Assembly: GCA_045591925.1 (NCBI GenBank)
Contig: JAZNTW010000096.1
Span: 1 to 64,000 of the forward strand
Reading direction: 5' to 3'
DNA length: 64,000 nucleotides
DNA from: Firm-04 sp045591925
Lineage (GTDB): Bacteria; Bacillota; Clostridia; Oscillospirales; Ruminococcaceae
The first letter of the stretch is position 1; each line of letters begins with the position of its first letter. Positions 33,428-41,614 of this stretch are shown here, in pieces. Below the pieces are notes generated by a model, which was not told the DNA's origin, searched no databases, and saw nothing but the letters and a program-made list of their open reading frames with translations. The position numbers and the translations under genes were made by a program.

Positions 33428-34288
33428 ATGGAAGATATGAAAGATATCCAGTGGTTTCCCGGTCATATGGCGAAAACACGCCGCATGATCGCAAAAAGTC
33501 TGCCGCTGGTTGATGCCGTCGCAGAGCTTCTGGATGCAAGACTGCCCCAAAGCAGCCGCAATCCGGAGTTCAACCGCTTGACCGGCAAAAAACCGCGTCT
33601 TGTCATTCTCAACAAGGCGGATATGGCAGACCCGGACATCACAAATCAATGGATGCAATTCTATAAGAAAAAAGGCTATGCCGTCATAACCGCAGATTCC
33701 AAAAATGGAAAAGGCGTAAAGCAATTTGCACCGGCACTGCGCGAGCTTCTGAAAGAACAGCTCCAGCGCTATGCCGACAAAGGCATGAAAGGCAGACCCA
33801 TTCGCGTCATGATTCTCGGCATTCCGAATGTCGGAAAATCCTCCTTGATCAACCGACTGGCAGGCGGCAAGCGTGCCAAGGCAGAGGACAGAGCCGGTGT
33901 GACGCGTACCCAGCAATGGATCAAAACCGCAGACAGCGTTGAGCTTCTCGATACGCCGGGCGTTCTCTGGCCGAAGCTCGATGATCAGGAGGTCGCGGTG
34001 CGGCTTGCCATGACCGGTGCAATCCGAGATGATATTCTCGATAAGGAAGCACTGGCGGCACGTTTGCTGACGCTGCTGCATCGCGAATATCCGCAAGCAA
34101 TCGCTGACCGCTACAAAATTCCCCCCGAACAAGAGGGCGAGGGCTTTGAACTGCTCGAAATCATGGCGAAAAACCGCGGTATGCTGCTGTCCGGCGGCGT
34201 ACCCAATACCGAACGTGCGGCAATCACGCTGCTCGATGAGTTCCGCAGCACAAAGCTCGGACGTATCTCTCTTGAAAAGCCGCTTTGA
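33428..34288 (+). CDS. rbgA: Ribosome biogenesis GTPase RbgA (YlqF)
   Basis: The 286-residue protein is a circularly permuted GTPase. The G4 motif LNKADM (about residue 60) comes before G1 GIPNVGKSSLINRL (about 138), G2 within RAGVTR and G3 LLDTPGVLWPK (about 180). The N-terminal IQWFPGHMAKTRRMI is an RbgA signature, and an RNA-binding helical domain ends it. RbgA acts late in 50S subunit assembly. The place between lepB and rnhB is the typical Firmicute context. Confidence 0.96.
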   Translation: MEDMKDIQWFPGHMAKTRRMIAKSLPLVDAVAELLDARLPQSSRNPEFNRLTGKKPRLVILNKADMADPDITNQWMQFYKKKGYAVITADSKNGKGVKQFAPALRELLKEQLQRYADKGMKGRPIRVMILGIPNVGKSSLINRLAGGKRAKAEDRAGVTRTQQWIKTADSVELLDTPGVLWPKLDDQEVAVRLAMTGAIRDDILDKEALAARLLTLLHREYPQAIADRYKIPPEQEGEGFELLEIMAKNRGMLLSGGVPNTERAAITLLDEFRSTKLGRISLEKPL

Positions 34289-34319
34289 TTTTATCACGAT
34301 ATAAAAAAGGAGTATTCCG

Positions 34320-34952
34320 ATGCCGCGTGCATTAAAGGTATATACAGAGCTGTTTGAATTTGATTCTGCAATCCGGACACAGTATCCGATATTCTGCGGC
34401 GTGGACGAAGCAGGCAGAGGGCCGCTTGCCGGCGATGTCTATGCGGCGGCGGTGATTCTGCCGGATGGCTTGGAAATCCCCGGTCTCAACGACAGCAAAA
34501 AGCTCTCGGAGAAACGCCGTGAGGAGCTTGCCCCGATCATCAAGGAGCAGGCGGCGGCATGGTGCATTGCAAGTGCATCGGTCGCAGAAATCGAAGAACT
34601 GAACATTTTACAGGCAGCATTGCTTGCGATGCAGAGAGCCGTTGCAGGTCTGAACATCCAGCCGGAATTTGTCATTACAGACGGCAATCAGGCACCCAAT
34701 CTCCCGATGACGGTACAGGCGTTGATCGGCGGCGACGCAAAATCCGCAAGTATTGCCGCAGCATCCGTACTTGCAAAAACTGCCCGTGATGCGGCACTCC
34801 GCGAACTGGATGCACAATATCCGCAATACGGCTTCGCAGCACATAAGGGCTACGGCACAAAGGCGCATTATGCCGCAATCGACGAATACGGCATCTGTCC
34901 GGCACACCGTCCGTCCTTTCTGAAAAAGTATTATGAGCGAAAAGAAAAATAA
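34320..34952 (+). CDS. rnhB: Ribonuclease HII
   Basis: The 210-residue enzyme degrades RNA in RNA/DNA hybrids and removes single ribonucleotides. It has the RNase HII signature CGVDEAGRGPLAGDVYAAAVIL (first catalytic Asp and Glu), LNDSKKLSEKRRE, the later catalytic Asp in FVITDGNQAPN, and SASIAAASVLAKTARD with the last Asp. It ends GYGTKAHYAAIDEYGICPAHR, also typical. Its last 20 bases overlap yraN. Confidence 0.97.
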   Translation: MPRALKVYTELFEFDSAIRTQYPIFCGVDEAGRGPLAGDVYAAAVILPDGLEIPGLNDSKKLSEKRREELAPIIKEQAAAWCIASASVAEIEELNILQAALLAMQRAVAGLNIQPEFVITDGNQAPNLPMTVQALIGGDAKSASIAAASVLAKTARDAALRELDAQYPQYGFAAHKGYGTKAHYAAIDEYGICPAHRPSFLKKYYERKEK

Positions 34953-35331
34953 ACGGCAAACCGGCAATCTCGGTGAGGATGCGGTCTGTGCCTATCTGGA
35001 ACGGCAGGGCGCAAAAATCCTCTGCCGGAATTATACCATCCGCGGCGGTGAGATTGACATTCTCGCACAGCAGGACGATTTTCTGCTGATTGTCGAGGTC
35101 AAAACGCGCCGTCCGGGTGCATTGCAATCGGGCGCAGCAGCCGTGGATCTGAAAAAGCAGCAGCATATCATTCGTACAGCCGAACGGTATCTGCTCGAAC
35201 ATCCGATTGATTTGCAGCCGCGCTTTGATGTGGCTGAGGTGGAATACGCCGGTGCATTTGTCCGGCATATCGAGTATCTCGAAAACGCATTCGATGCAAC
35301 AGGATATGGAGGAATACGTTATGGCAGTTAA
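34933..35331 (+). CDS. YraN/UPF0102 family endonuclease-like protein
   Basis: The 132-residue protein matches the YraN family: GNLGEDAVCAYLERQGAKILCRNYTIRGGEIDIL, then LIVEVKTRR, a Holliday-junction-resolvase-like nuclease core with Glu, Asp and ExK residues. Its true substrate is not established. It overlaps rnhB at its start and the zinc ribbon gene at its end, so all three are co-translated. Confidence 0.92.
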   Translation: MSEKKNKRQTGNLGEDAVCAYLERQGAKILCRNYTIRGGEIDILAQQDDFLLIVEVKTRRPGALQSGAAAVDLKKQQHIIRTAERYLLEHPIDLQPRFDVAEVEYAGAFVRHIEYLENAFDATGYGGIRYGS

Positions 35332-35563
35332 AAAGCTAAAAAATCTGAGCTGCCCGTTCTGCGGCGGCACGGAATTTGTCAAGGGCAGAGCAATCGACCA
35401 GGGAAGGGCAAGTTCATCTGTGTTCATTGCGCCGGTTCGCAGTAAGTATTATGATTTCGGCGTAACTACGCAGATGGAAATCCGCGTTTACTGCAAAAAC
35501 TGCGGCAGTCTTGTCCGAACATATATCCAGCGCCCTGAAATGCTGGATCACAATCAGGAATAA
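35321..35563 (+). CDS. Small zinc ribbon protein, 80 residues
   Basis: The product has two CxxC knuckles (CPFCGG near residue 10 and CKNCGS near residue 60), giving a four-Cys zinc ribbon with a beta-rich middle. The ATG at 35321 has GGAGG upstream and lies inside the last codons of yraN; a longer upstream frame is only yraN shadow. I do not recognise a more specific family. Its place in a translation/repair operon gives no clear function. Confidence 0.7.
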   Translation: MAVKKLKNLSCPFCGGTEFVKGRAIDQGRASSSVFIAPVRSKYYDFGVTTQMEIRVYCKNCGSLVRTYIQRPEMLDHNQE

Positions 35564-35615
35564 TATGCGGTACGGCAAAACCGTATCCGTAGTATCATAA
35601 GCAGGAGGATTCACT

Positions 35616-37109
35616 ATGATCTACCACAGCACAAGAAACAAGGCGCTGACAGTCAGCAGCGCAGAGGCGATCGCTCAGGGTATCGCCGCAGACGGCGGTC
35701 TGTTTGTTCCGGGCTTCATTCCGGAGCTGACCGCGGCAGATTTCAATTCCCTGAAAGATTTGAGCTACGCAGAACGTGCAGCGCGTCTGTTCAAGCTCTA
35801 TCTGACCGATTTTACCGATGAGGAGCTGCGCGAATGCACAAAGGCAGCCTACGAATCCGGCAGCTTTGAAACACCGAATGTGCAGGAGATCACCACGCTT
35901 GCAGACGGCTCTATGCTGCTTGAGCTTTGGCATGGCCCGACCTGTGCATTCAAGGACATGGCTTTGCAGATTCTCCCCCACTTCCTGACGCGCTCCATCA
36001 AGAAAACAGGCATTGACAACGAAGTCGTTATCCTGACTGCAACCTCCGGCGATACCGGAAAGGCTGCGCTCGCAGGCTTCAAGGATGTTCCCGGTACCAG
36101 AATCATGGTGTTCTATCCGGAGGATGGCGTCAGCTCGATGCAGAAGCGTCAGATGCAGACACAGGAGGGAAAAAACGTCCGTGTCTGCGCGGTCAAGGGT
36201 AACTTTGACGACTGCCAGAACGGCGTCAAGGCAATTTTCACCGATCCTGCTATGCAGGAGGCACTCGCCGCAAACGGAATGCAGTTCTCCAGCGCAAACT
36301 CCATCAACTGGGGCCGCCTCGTTCCGCAGATTGTCTACTATGTTTCTGCCTATATCACCATGCTCGAACAGGGTATCCTCAAGGACGGCGACCGCTTCAG
36401 CATCACCGTTCCGACTGGTAACTTCGGCAACATCCTTGCCGCATGGTATGCAAAACAGATGGGCGTGCCGATTCAGCATCTGGTCTGCGCTTCCAATATC
36501 AATAAGGTTCTGACGGACTTCATCGACAACGGCATCTATGACCGCAAGCGTGATTTCCATGCAACAGTCTCCCCGTCTATGGATATTCTGATTTCCAGCA
36601 ATCTGGAGCGTCTGCTCTATCACATGACCGGTGAGGATGACGCACAGATCCGCGAATGGTTCGGCGCACTGAAATCCGATGGCAAATATCAGATTTCCGT
36701 TGAGCTGATGCACCGCATTCAGGCTGAATTCTCCGGCAGCTTCTGGGATGATGCCGCGACCAAGGCAATGATCGGCAAGGTCTTTTCCGAAAACCAGTAT
36801 CTCAGCGATACGCATACCGCAGTCGGCATCTGCGCCGCACGCGAGCATCAGGCAAAGGCTGTCGATCAGTACCCGATGCTGATTGCATCTACTGCAAATC
36901 CCTATAAATTCGGAAATGCCGTACTGGAAGCAATCGGCGGCGATACCAATGCCGATGAATACGAGATTCTCGACCGTCTTGCTGAAAAATCCGGCATGAA
37001 GATCCCGACCGCACTCGCGGAGCTGAAAACAAAAACCGTCCGCTTCACCGATGTTGTCGCACAGGATGAAATGCCGGCGTTTGTCAAGGGCGCACTCGGC
37101 ATCCAATGA
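35616..37109 (+). CDS. thrC: Threonine synthase
   Basis: The 497-residue PLP enzyme converts O-phosphohomoserine to threonine. It starts MIYHSTRN, a common threonine synthase opening. It holds the PLP lysine Lys113 in HGPTCAFKDMALQ, then TATSGDTGKAALAGF and TVPTGNFGNILAAWYAKQMG. Its length fits the long (fungal/Gram-negative-like) subclass. AGGAGG precedes the ATG. Its stop overlaps the start of the phosphoesterase gene (ATGA). No threonine attenuator was noticed in the short upstream gap. Confidence 0.96.
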   Translation: MIYHSTRNKALTVSSAEAIAQGIAADGGLFVPGFIPELTAADFNSLKDLSYAERAARLFKLYLTDFTDEELRECTKAAYESGSFETPNVQEITTLADGSMLLELWHGPTCAFKDMALQILPHFLTRSIKKTGIDNEVVILTATSGDTGKAALAGFKDVPGTRIMVFYPEDGVSSMQKRQMQTQEGKNVRVCAVKGNFDDCQNGVKAIFTDPAMQEALAANGMQFSSANSINWGRLVPQIVYYVSAYITMLEQGILKDGDRFSITVPTGNFGNILAAWYAKQMGVPIQHLVCASNINKVLTDFIDNGIYDRKRDFHATVSPSMDILISSNLERLLYHMTGEDDAQIREWFGALKSDGKYQISVELMHRIQAEFSGSFWDDAATKAMIGKVFSENQYLSDTHTAVGICAAREHQAKAVDQYPMLIASTANPYKFGNAVLEAIGGDTNADEYEILDRLAEKSGMKIPTALAELKTKTVRFTDVVAQDEMPAFVKGALGIQ

Positions 37110-37807
37110 GTCTGTATGTAATCGGAGATACGCATCTTTCGTTCGGAACGTCAAAGCCGATGGATATTTTCGCCGGTTGGGAGCATCATACCGAAATTCT
37201 AGCTAACGCTTGGCGCAGCCATATCACACCGGAGGATACCGTTGTGATTGCCGGCGATATCTCATGGGGTATGAGCTTACAGGAGGCACTGCCGGATTTC
37301 GAGTGGCTCAACGCGCTGCCGGCAAAGGAAAAAATCATCCTCAAGGGCAACCACGATTACTGGTGGACAACCATGAAAAAGATGCAAGCCTTTTTCACCG
37401 ACAACCATCTCGACACCCTGCGGATTCTGCACAATAACTGTTATGCCTACGGCGAATACGGTATCTGCGGAACACGCGGCTGGGTCAATATGGAGCCGGA
37501 TACTGCCGACCCGAACGATGCAAAGGTCAGCGCAAGAGAAGCACAGCGGCTGGAAGTCTCTATCAAGGCTGCCGTCGAGCAAAGCCTGAAACCGATCGTG
37601 TTTCTGCATTATCCGCCGGTTTACGGCGCAAGCTGCAATTATCCGATATTAGATGTACTGTGGAAATATTCGGTCACCGATTGCTGGTATGGGCATATCC
37701 ACGGCAGATCGCAGCATCGTTATGCCATCAATGGAGAACGCGATGACGTCTGTTACCACCTGATATCCGGTGATTTTGTGCAGTTTATACCACAAAAAGT
37801 ATTGTAA
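37106..37807 (+). CDS. Calcineurin-like metallophosphoesterase
   Basis: The 233-residue protein has the metallophosphoesterase motifs GDTH (residues 7-10), GDISWG, KGNHDYWW, LHYPP and GHIHGRSQH, which coordinate two metal ions. The subfamily is the one of cytosolic predicted phosphohydrolases of about 230 residues found in Clostridia. The substrate is unknown. Its start overlaps the thrC stop by four bases, so the two are co-translated. Confidence 0.9.
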   Translation: MSLYVIGDTHLSFGTSKPMDIFAGWEHHTEILANAWRSHITPEDTVVIAGDISWGMSLQEALPDFEWLNALPAKEKIILKGNHDYWWTTMKKMQAFFTDNHLDTLRILHNNCYAYGEYGICGTRGWVNMEPDTADPNDAKVSAREAQRLEVSIKAAVEQSLKPIVFLHYPPVYGASCNYPILDVLWKYSVTDCWYGHIHGRSQHRYAINGERDDVCYHLISGDFVQFIPQKVL

Positions 37808-37951
37808 ACTATTAAAAAGGAAGAAAGAGGGAAAACCTCTGGAAATAATCCCCTGTTTATGCTATAATAAAGTGTATCTGTCAATACGCAGAATTCAGCG
37901 GCAGGCAATCATCTGCCGCATCATAAGAAAACGAAATTTGGAGGAACTATT

Positions 37952-39289
37952 ATGAGCCTGATTTCCGATGTCAAAACCGATGTAAATATGCGGGAAGTTA
38001 CATTCTCGATTTCCGCTGAAGACCTTGAGGCAGCTTGCGAGCGCGTTTATCAGCGCCAGAAGAAGGATATTGCAATCAAAGGCTTCCGTAAGGGCAAGGC
38101 ACCTCGTAAGATGGTAGAAAAGCTCTACGGCGAGGATGTATTCTTTGAGGATGCTGTCAACGCAATCATTCCCGGCGAGCTGGACACTATTCTGCGTGAA
38201 AAAGAGATCACCATTATTGATCGTCCGTCCGTTGAGCTGGTTTCCTGCACCAAGGCTGATGGCGCTGTCTGCAAGGCAACCCTCATCACCAAGCCGGAGG
38301 TTACCGTTGCTGCATACAAGGGCGTTCACGCACCGATGAAGGTTCGTGAGGTCACAGAGGCAGACGTTGATCAGCAGATCGAAATGCTCCGTCAGCGTCA
38401 GGCTCGCATGATCGACGTTGAGGGTCGTGCAGCTGAGAACGGCGATGAGGTTAAGATCAATTTCGAGGGCTTCATTGATGATGTCGCATTTGAAGGCGGC
38501 AAGGGCGAGGAGTATCCGCTTCGTCTCGGCAGCGGTCAGTTCATTCCGGGCTTTGAGGATCAGATCGTCGGCAAGAACATCGGCGACAAGTTCGATGTCA
38601 ATGTCACATTCCCTGAGGAGTACGGCGATGAGCGTTATGCCGGCAAGGCTGCTGTCTTTAAGACCGAGCTGCTTGCAATCTCCACACAGGAGCTTCCGGA
38701 AATCGACGATGAGCTGGCAAAGGATATCTCTGAGTTTGATACCATTGCAGAGCTTCGCGCTGATATCGAAAAGAAGCTGAAGGAGTCCGCAGAGCAGTCT
38801 GCACAGGTACAGTTTGAGAACGCTGTGTTCGATACCATCGTTGCAGGTACGGACGCTGTCATTCCGCAGATTCTCTACGATCGCCGCATTGACCAGCGCG
38901 TTCGTGAGTTTGAGGGTCAGCTCCAGCAGCAGTATGGCGAGCTGAAGCTGGACGAGTATCTCCAGCTCACCGGCATGACCATGGAGCAGCTGCGCGATGA
39001 ATACGAGCCGCAGGCAAAGAAGGAGGTCACACTCCGTCTCGCACTCGAAAAGATTGCAGATACTGAGGATATTCAGGTTTCTGATGAAGAACTGGATGAG
39101 GCACTGGCACAGTTCGCTGCAGAGATTAAGGCTCCGGTTGAATTTGTCAAGTCCCGTATGCCGATCGAGGATTATCGTACCGATCTGCGCGTTCAGAAGG
39201 CAGTTGAGCTGATTAAGAACAATGCAGTTGTAGACAATGGAACTGCTGAGGAAGAAAAGGCTGACGATACAGCCGCAGATGCAGAATAA
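37952..39289 (+). CDS. tig: Trigger factor
   Basis: The 445-residue chaperone has the ribosome-binding N-terminal domain with the signature GFRKGKAPRKMVEK (about residues 45-58). A central FKBP-type peptidyl-prolyl isomerase domain follows (GDEVKINFEGFIDDVAFEGGKGEEYPLRLGSGQFIPGFE, about 160-200), then a helical C-terminal domain and an acidic tail. It binds nascent chains at the ribosome exit. GGAGGAA stands before the ATG; a TATAAT box is at 37863-37868 with a weak -35. The order tig-clpP-clpX-lon-engB is conserved. Confidence 0.97.
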   Translation: MSLISDVKTDVNMREVTFSISAEDLEAACERVYQRQKKDIAIKGFRKGKAPRKMVEKLYGEDVFFEDAVNAIIPGELDTILREKEITIIDRPSVELVSCTKADGAVCKATLITKPEVTVAAYKGVHAPMKVREVTEADVDQQIEMLRQRQARMIDVEGRAAENGDEVKINFEGFIDDVAFEGGKGEEYPLRLGSGQFIPGFEDQIVGKNIGDKFDVNVTFPEEYGDERYAGKAAVFKTELLAISTQELPEIDDELAKDISEFDTIAELRADIEKKLKESAEQSAQVQFENAVFDTIVAGTDAVIPQILYDRRIDQRVREFEGQLQQQYGELKLDEYLQLTGMTMEQLRDEYEPQAKKEVTLRLALEKIADTEDIQVSDEELDEALAQFAAEIKAPVEFVKSRMPIEDYRTDLRVQKAVELIKNNAVVDNGTAEEEKADDTAADAE

Positions 39290-39307
39290 ACAGGATGAAC
39301 AAATAAC

Positions 39308-39351
39308 CGGTTCCCATTCGCAGGCTAATTTTCTGCGATATGGGAACCGGA
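39308..39351 (+). other. Strong hairpin between tig and clpP
   Basis: The arms CCGGTTCCCAT..CGCAG and CTGCGATATGGGAACCGG form a long near-perfect stem with a short AT-rich loop. The following AAATCTGCTTTATT has no clean T run, so it may be a partial terminator or a processing or stability element rather than a full stop. Confidence 0.6.
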
Positions 39352-39423
39352 AATCTGCTTTATTGATATGTACACAAAAATACGTGATTTCTGCAAATAA
39401 ACGCCGAAAGGATGGTACCCTAT

Positions 39424-40029
39424 ATGAACAATTTGCATATGAGTCTGGTTCCAACTGTCATCGAACAAACAAATCGCGGCGAACGTGCCTACGATATCTA
39501 CTCCAGACTGCTGAACGACCGTATCATCATGCTCTCTGAGGATGTCAATGACGTCACTGCGAGTCTGGTTGTTGCACAGCTTTTGTTCCTCGAAAGTCAG
39601 GATCCGGAAAAGGATATCTCGCTTTATATCAATAGCCCCGGCGGCTCCGTGACAGCCGGTATGGCAATTTATGATACCATGCAGTATATTAAATGCGATG
39701 TGGCAACCATCTGCATCGGTCTTGCAGCGTCCATGGGTGCACTGCTGCTTTCTTCCGGCGCAAAGGGTAAGCGTATGGCGTTGCCGAACAGCGAAATTAT
39801 GATTCATCAGCCGCTGATTATGGGCGGCGGTTTATCCGGTCAGGCAACCGATATCAAAATCCGTACAGATAATCTTCTGCGTACCAAGAGCAATCTGAAC
39901 CGCATTCTTTCCGAGAACACCGGAAAAGACCTTGCGCAGATTGAGCGCGATGTTGAGCGCGATTACTTTATGACAGCCGAGGAAGCCATGAGCTATGGTC
40001 TGATTGACAAGGTCGTTTCCAAGCGCTGA
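39424..40029 (+). CDS. clpP: ATP-dependent Clp protease proteolytic subunit
   Basis: The 201-residue peptidase has Ser103 in GLAASMGALLLSSG and His128 in NSEIMIHQP, plus the fold signature INSPGGSVTAGMAIYDTM. The C-terminal catalytic Asp is probably in the ERDVERDYFM region. It forms the tetradecameric chamber used with ClpX. The start at 39424 is chosen since GAAAGGATGG is correctly spaced for it and not for the ATG at 39412. No CtsR-like operator was seen upstream. Confidence 0.97.
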   Translation: MNNLHMSLVPTVIEQTNRGERAYDIYSRLLNDRIIMLSEDVNDVTASLVVAQLLFLESQDPEKDISLYINSPGGSVTAGMAIYDTMQYIKCDVATICIGLAASMGALLLSSGAKGKRMALPNSEIMIHQPLIMGGGLSGQATDIKIRTDNLLRTKSNLNRILSENTGKDLAQIERDVERDYFMTAEEAMSYGLIDKVVSKR

Positions 40030-40113
40030 GCGCCGCTCCGAAACACAGACCACAATCCGGATATCCGCTGTGGAAATCCGGTTCATTCCATGCAATAGAC
40101 AGGAGAAAGAGCT

Positions 40114-41382
40114 ATGCCAGAAAAAGAATTGAGAACCTGTAATTTCTGCGGCAAGCCGGAATTTAAGGTGCAGAGTATGTTTTCTGCCGGCAAAAACAAT
40201 ATCTGTGATGAATGCGTCACATATTGCTATGAGCTGCTCTATGTAGACCGCGAACCTAAACCGCAGTCCGCAAAAGCAAAAAGCGGAAAACCTGCTGCCA
40301 ACAAAATCAATCTGCTGAAACCCTCCGAGATCAAAAAGGTGCTCGATGAATACGTCATCGGTCAGGATAGTGCCAAAATCTCTCTTGCCGTTTCGGTATA
40401 TAATCACTATAAACGAATCCTCAGCGTCGATGATGGCGACGATGTGGAAATCCAAAAGAGCAATGTGCTGCTGCTCGGTCCAACCGGCGTCGGTAAAACC
40501 TATCTCGCACAGACGCTTGCCAAGATTCTCGATGTACCGTTTACCATCGCGGATGCAACGACAATCACTGAGGCAGGCTATGTCGGTGACGATGTAGAGA
40601 ATGTTCTGCTGCGTCTGATTCAGGCAGCAAAATTCGACGTCGAAGCAGCTGAACGCGGCATCATCTATATTGACGAGATTGACAAGATCGCTCGTAAATC
40701 CGAGAACACCTCGCTGACGCGTGATGTCAGCGGCGAGGGCGTTCAGCAGTCCCTCCTGAAAATCATTGAGGGCACTGTCTCGAACGTACCGCCGCAGGGC
40801 GGCAGAAAGCACCCGAATCAGGAATTTATTCATATCAATACAAAGAATATCCTGTTTATTTGCGGCGGTGCATTTGACGGACTCGAAAAGCATATTGTCA
40901 GCCGCACTGAGTCCTCTGCACTCGGCTTCGGTGCGCCGGTTCTCTCCAAAAAAGAAAAATCCGAGAATATTTTCCGCAAAGTCATTCCGCAGGACCTGGT
41001 CAAATTCGGCATCGTGCCGGAGCTGGTCGGCAGACTCCCCATCATCACTACACTCGATGAAATGGATGAGTATTCCCTCGTCCGGATTCTGACCGAGCCG
41101 AAAAATGCCTTGGTGAAGCAGTACGCAAAGCTGTTCCACTATGACGATATTGAACTGGAAATCGCGGATGACGCCCTGATTGCCATTGCCAAGCGCGCAT
41201 TGGAGCAGAAAACCGGCGCGCGTGGTCTCAGAGCAATTCTGGAAAATACATTGATGCAGACAATGTTTGATGCACCGTCATGCAAAAACGTCAAAAAGGT
41301 CTTTGTCACAGCGGATTGTGTTGAAAATCAGACAGCGCCGCTGCTGCTGGATGAAAACGGACAGGAAATTCCCGCTGCATAA
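40114..41382 (+). CDS. clpX: ClpX ATPase subunit
   Basis: The 422-residue AAA+ unfoldase has the N-terminal zinc-binding domain (CNFCGKPEFKV..NNICDECV, residues 10-35), Walker A LGPTGVGKTYLAQTLA, Walker B IIYIDEIDKIA, sensor and arginine-finger regions (GVQQSLLKIIEGT, LVGRLPIITTLDEM), and TGARGLRAILE in the C-terminal domain. It feeds proteins to ClpP. AGGAGAAAG precedes the ATG. The tig-clpP-clpX order supports the call. Confidence 0.97.
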   Translation: MPEKELRTCNFCGKPEFKVQSMFSAGKNNICDECVTYCYELLYVDREPKPQSAKAKSGKPAANKINLLKPSEIKKVLDEYVIGQDSAKISLAVSVYNHYKRILSVDDGDDVEIQKSNVLLLGPTGVGKTYLAQTLAKILDVPFTIADATTITEAGYVGDDVENVLLRLIQAAKFDVEAAERGIIYIDEIDKIARKSENTSLTRDVSGEGVQQSLLKIIEGTVSNVPPQGGRKHPNQEFIHINTKNILFICGGAFDGLEKHIVSRTESSALGFGAPVLSKKEKSENIFRKVIPQDLVKFGIVPELVGRLPIITTLDEMDEYSLVRILTEPKNALVKQYAKLFHYDDIELEIADDALIAIAKRALEQKTGARGLRAILENTLMQTMFDAPSCKNVKKVFVTADCVENQTAPLLLDENGQEIPAA

Positions 41383-41404
41383 TCCTTTACGCAAGGTCTA
41401 TGAC

Positions 41405-41445
41405 AAATCTCCTGCGGTCATCCACCGTGGGAGATTCTGTTGTTT
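41405..41445 (+). terminator. Probable terminator after clpX
   Basis: AATCTCC with GCGGT and then ACCGT with GGGAGATT can form a hairpin followed by CTGTTGTTTT. It would separate clpX from the lon promoter. Confidence 0.6.
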
Positions 41446-41496
41446 TATCTGGCATAAATTTTCATGTTGTTTTCACAAATTTCCGCAATTTACAAC

Positions 41497-41525
41497 TTGA
41501 TTCTTTGCGCATTATCATGTATAAT
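41497..41525 (+). promoter_or_regulatory. Promoter of lon-engB
   Basis: TTGATT (41497-41502) and TATAAT (41520-41525) are 17 bases apart, about 85 bases upstream of the chosen lon start. Confidence 0.75.
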
Positions 41526-41614
41526 AATACTTAATGTATCGCATTCCCTCTCCCGATCGGCTGCGCACGATCCGGAGAACGTTCTTCGCCGCGCAGGGCA
41601 GATTGGAAAAGACA

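Noticed and set aside
35595..37154. Leftward open frame of 519 codons opposite thrC
   Set aside because: Antisense shadow of threonine synthase with no promoter or ribosome site.
39290..39423. CtsR or HrcA (CIRCE) operator upstream of clpP
   Set aside because: No direct GGTCAAA repeats or CIRCE inverted repeat were found.
37895..39454. Leftward open frame of 519 codons opposite trigger factor
   Set aside because: Antisense shadow; its Leu/Cys/Asn-rich composition mirrors the sense codons.
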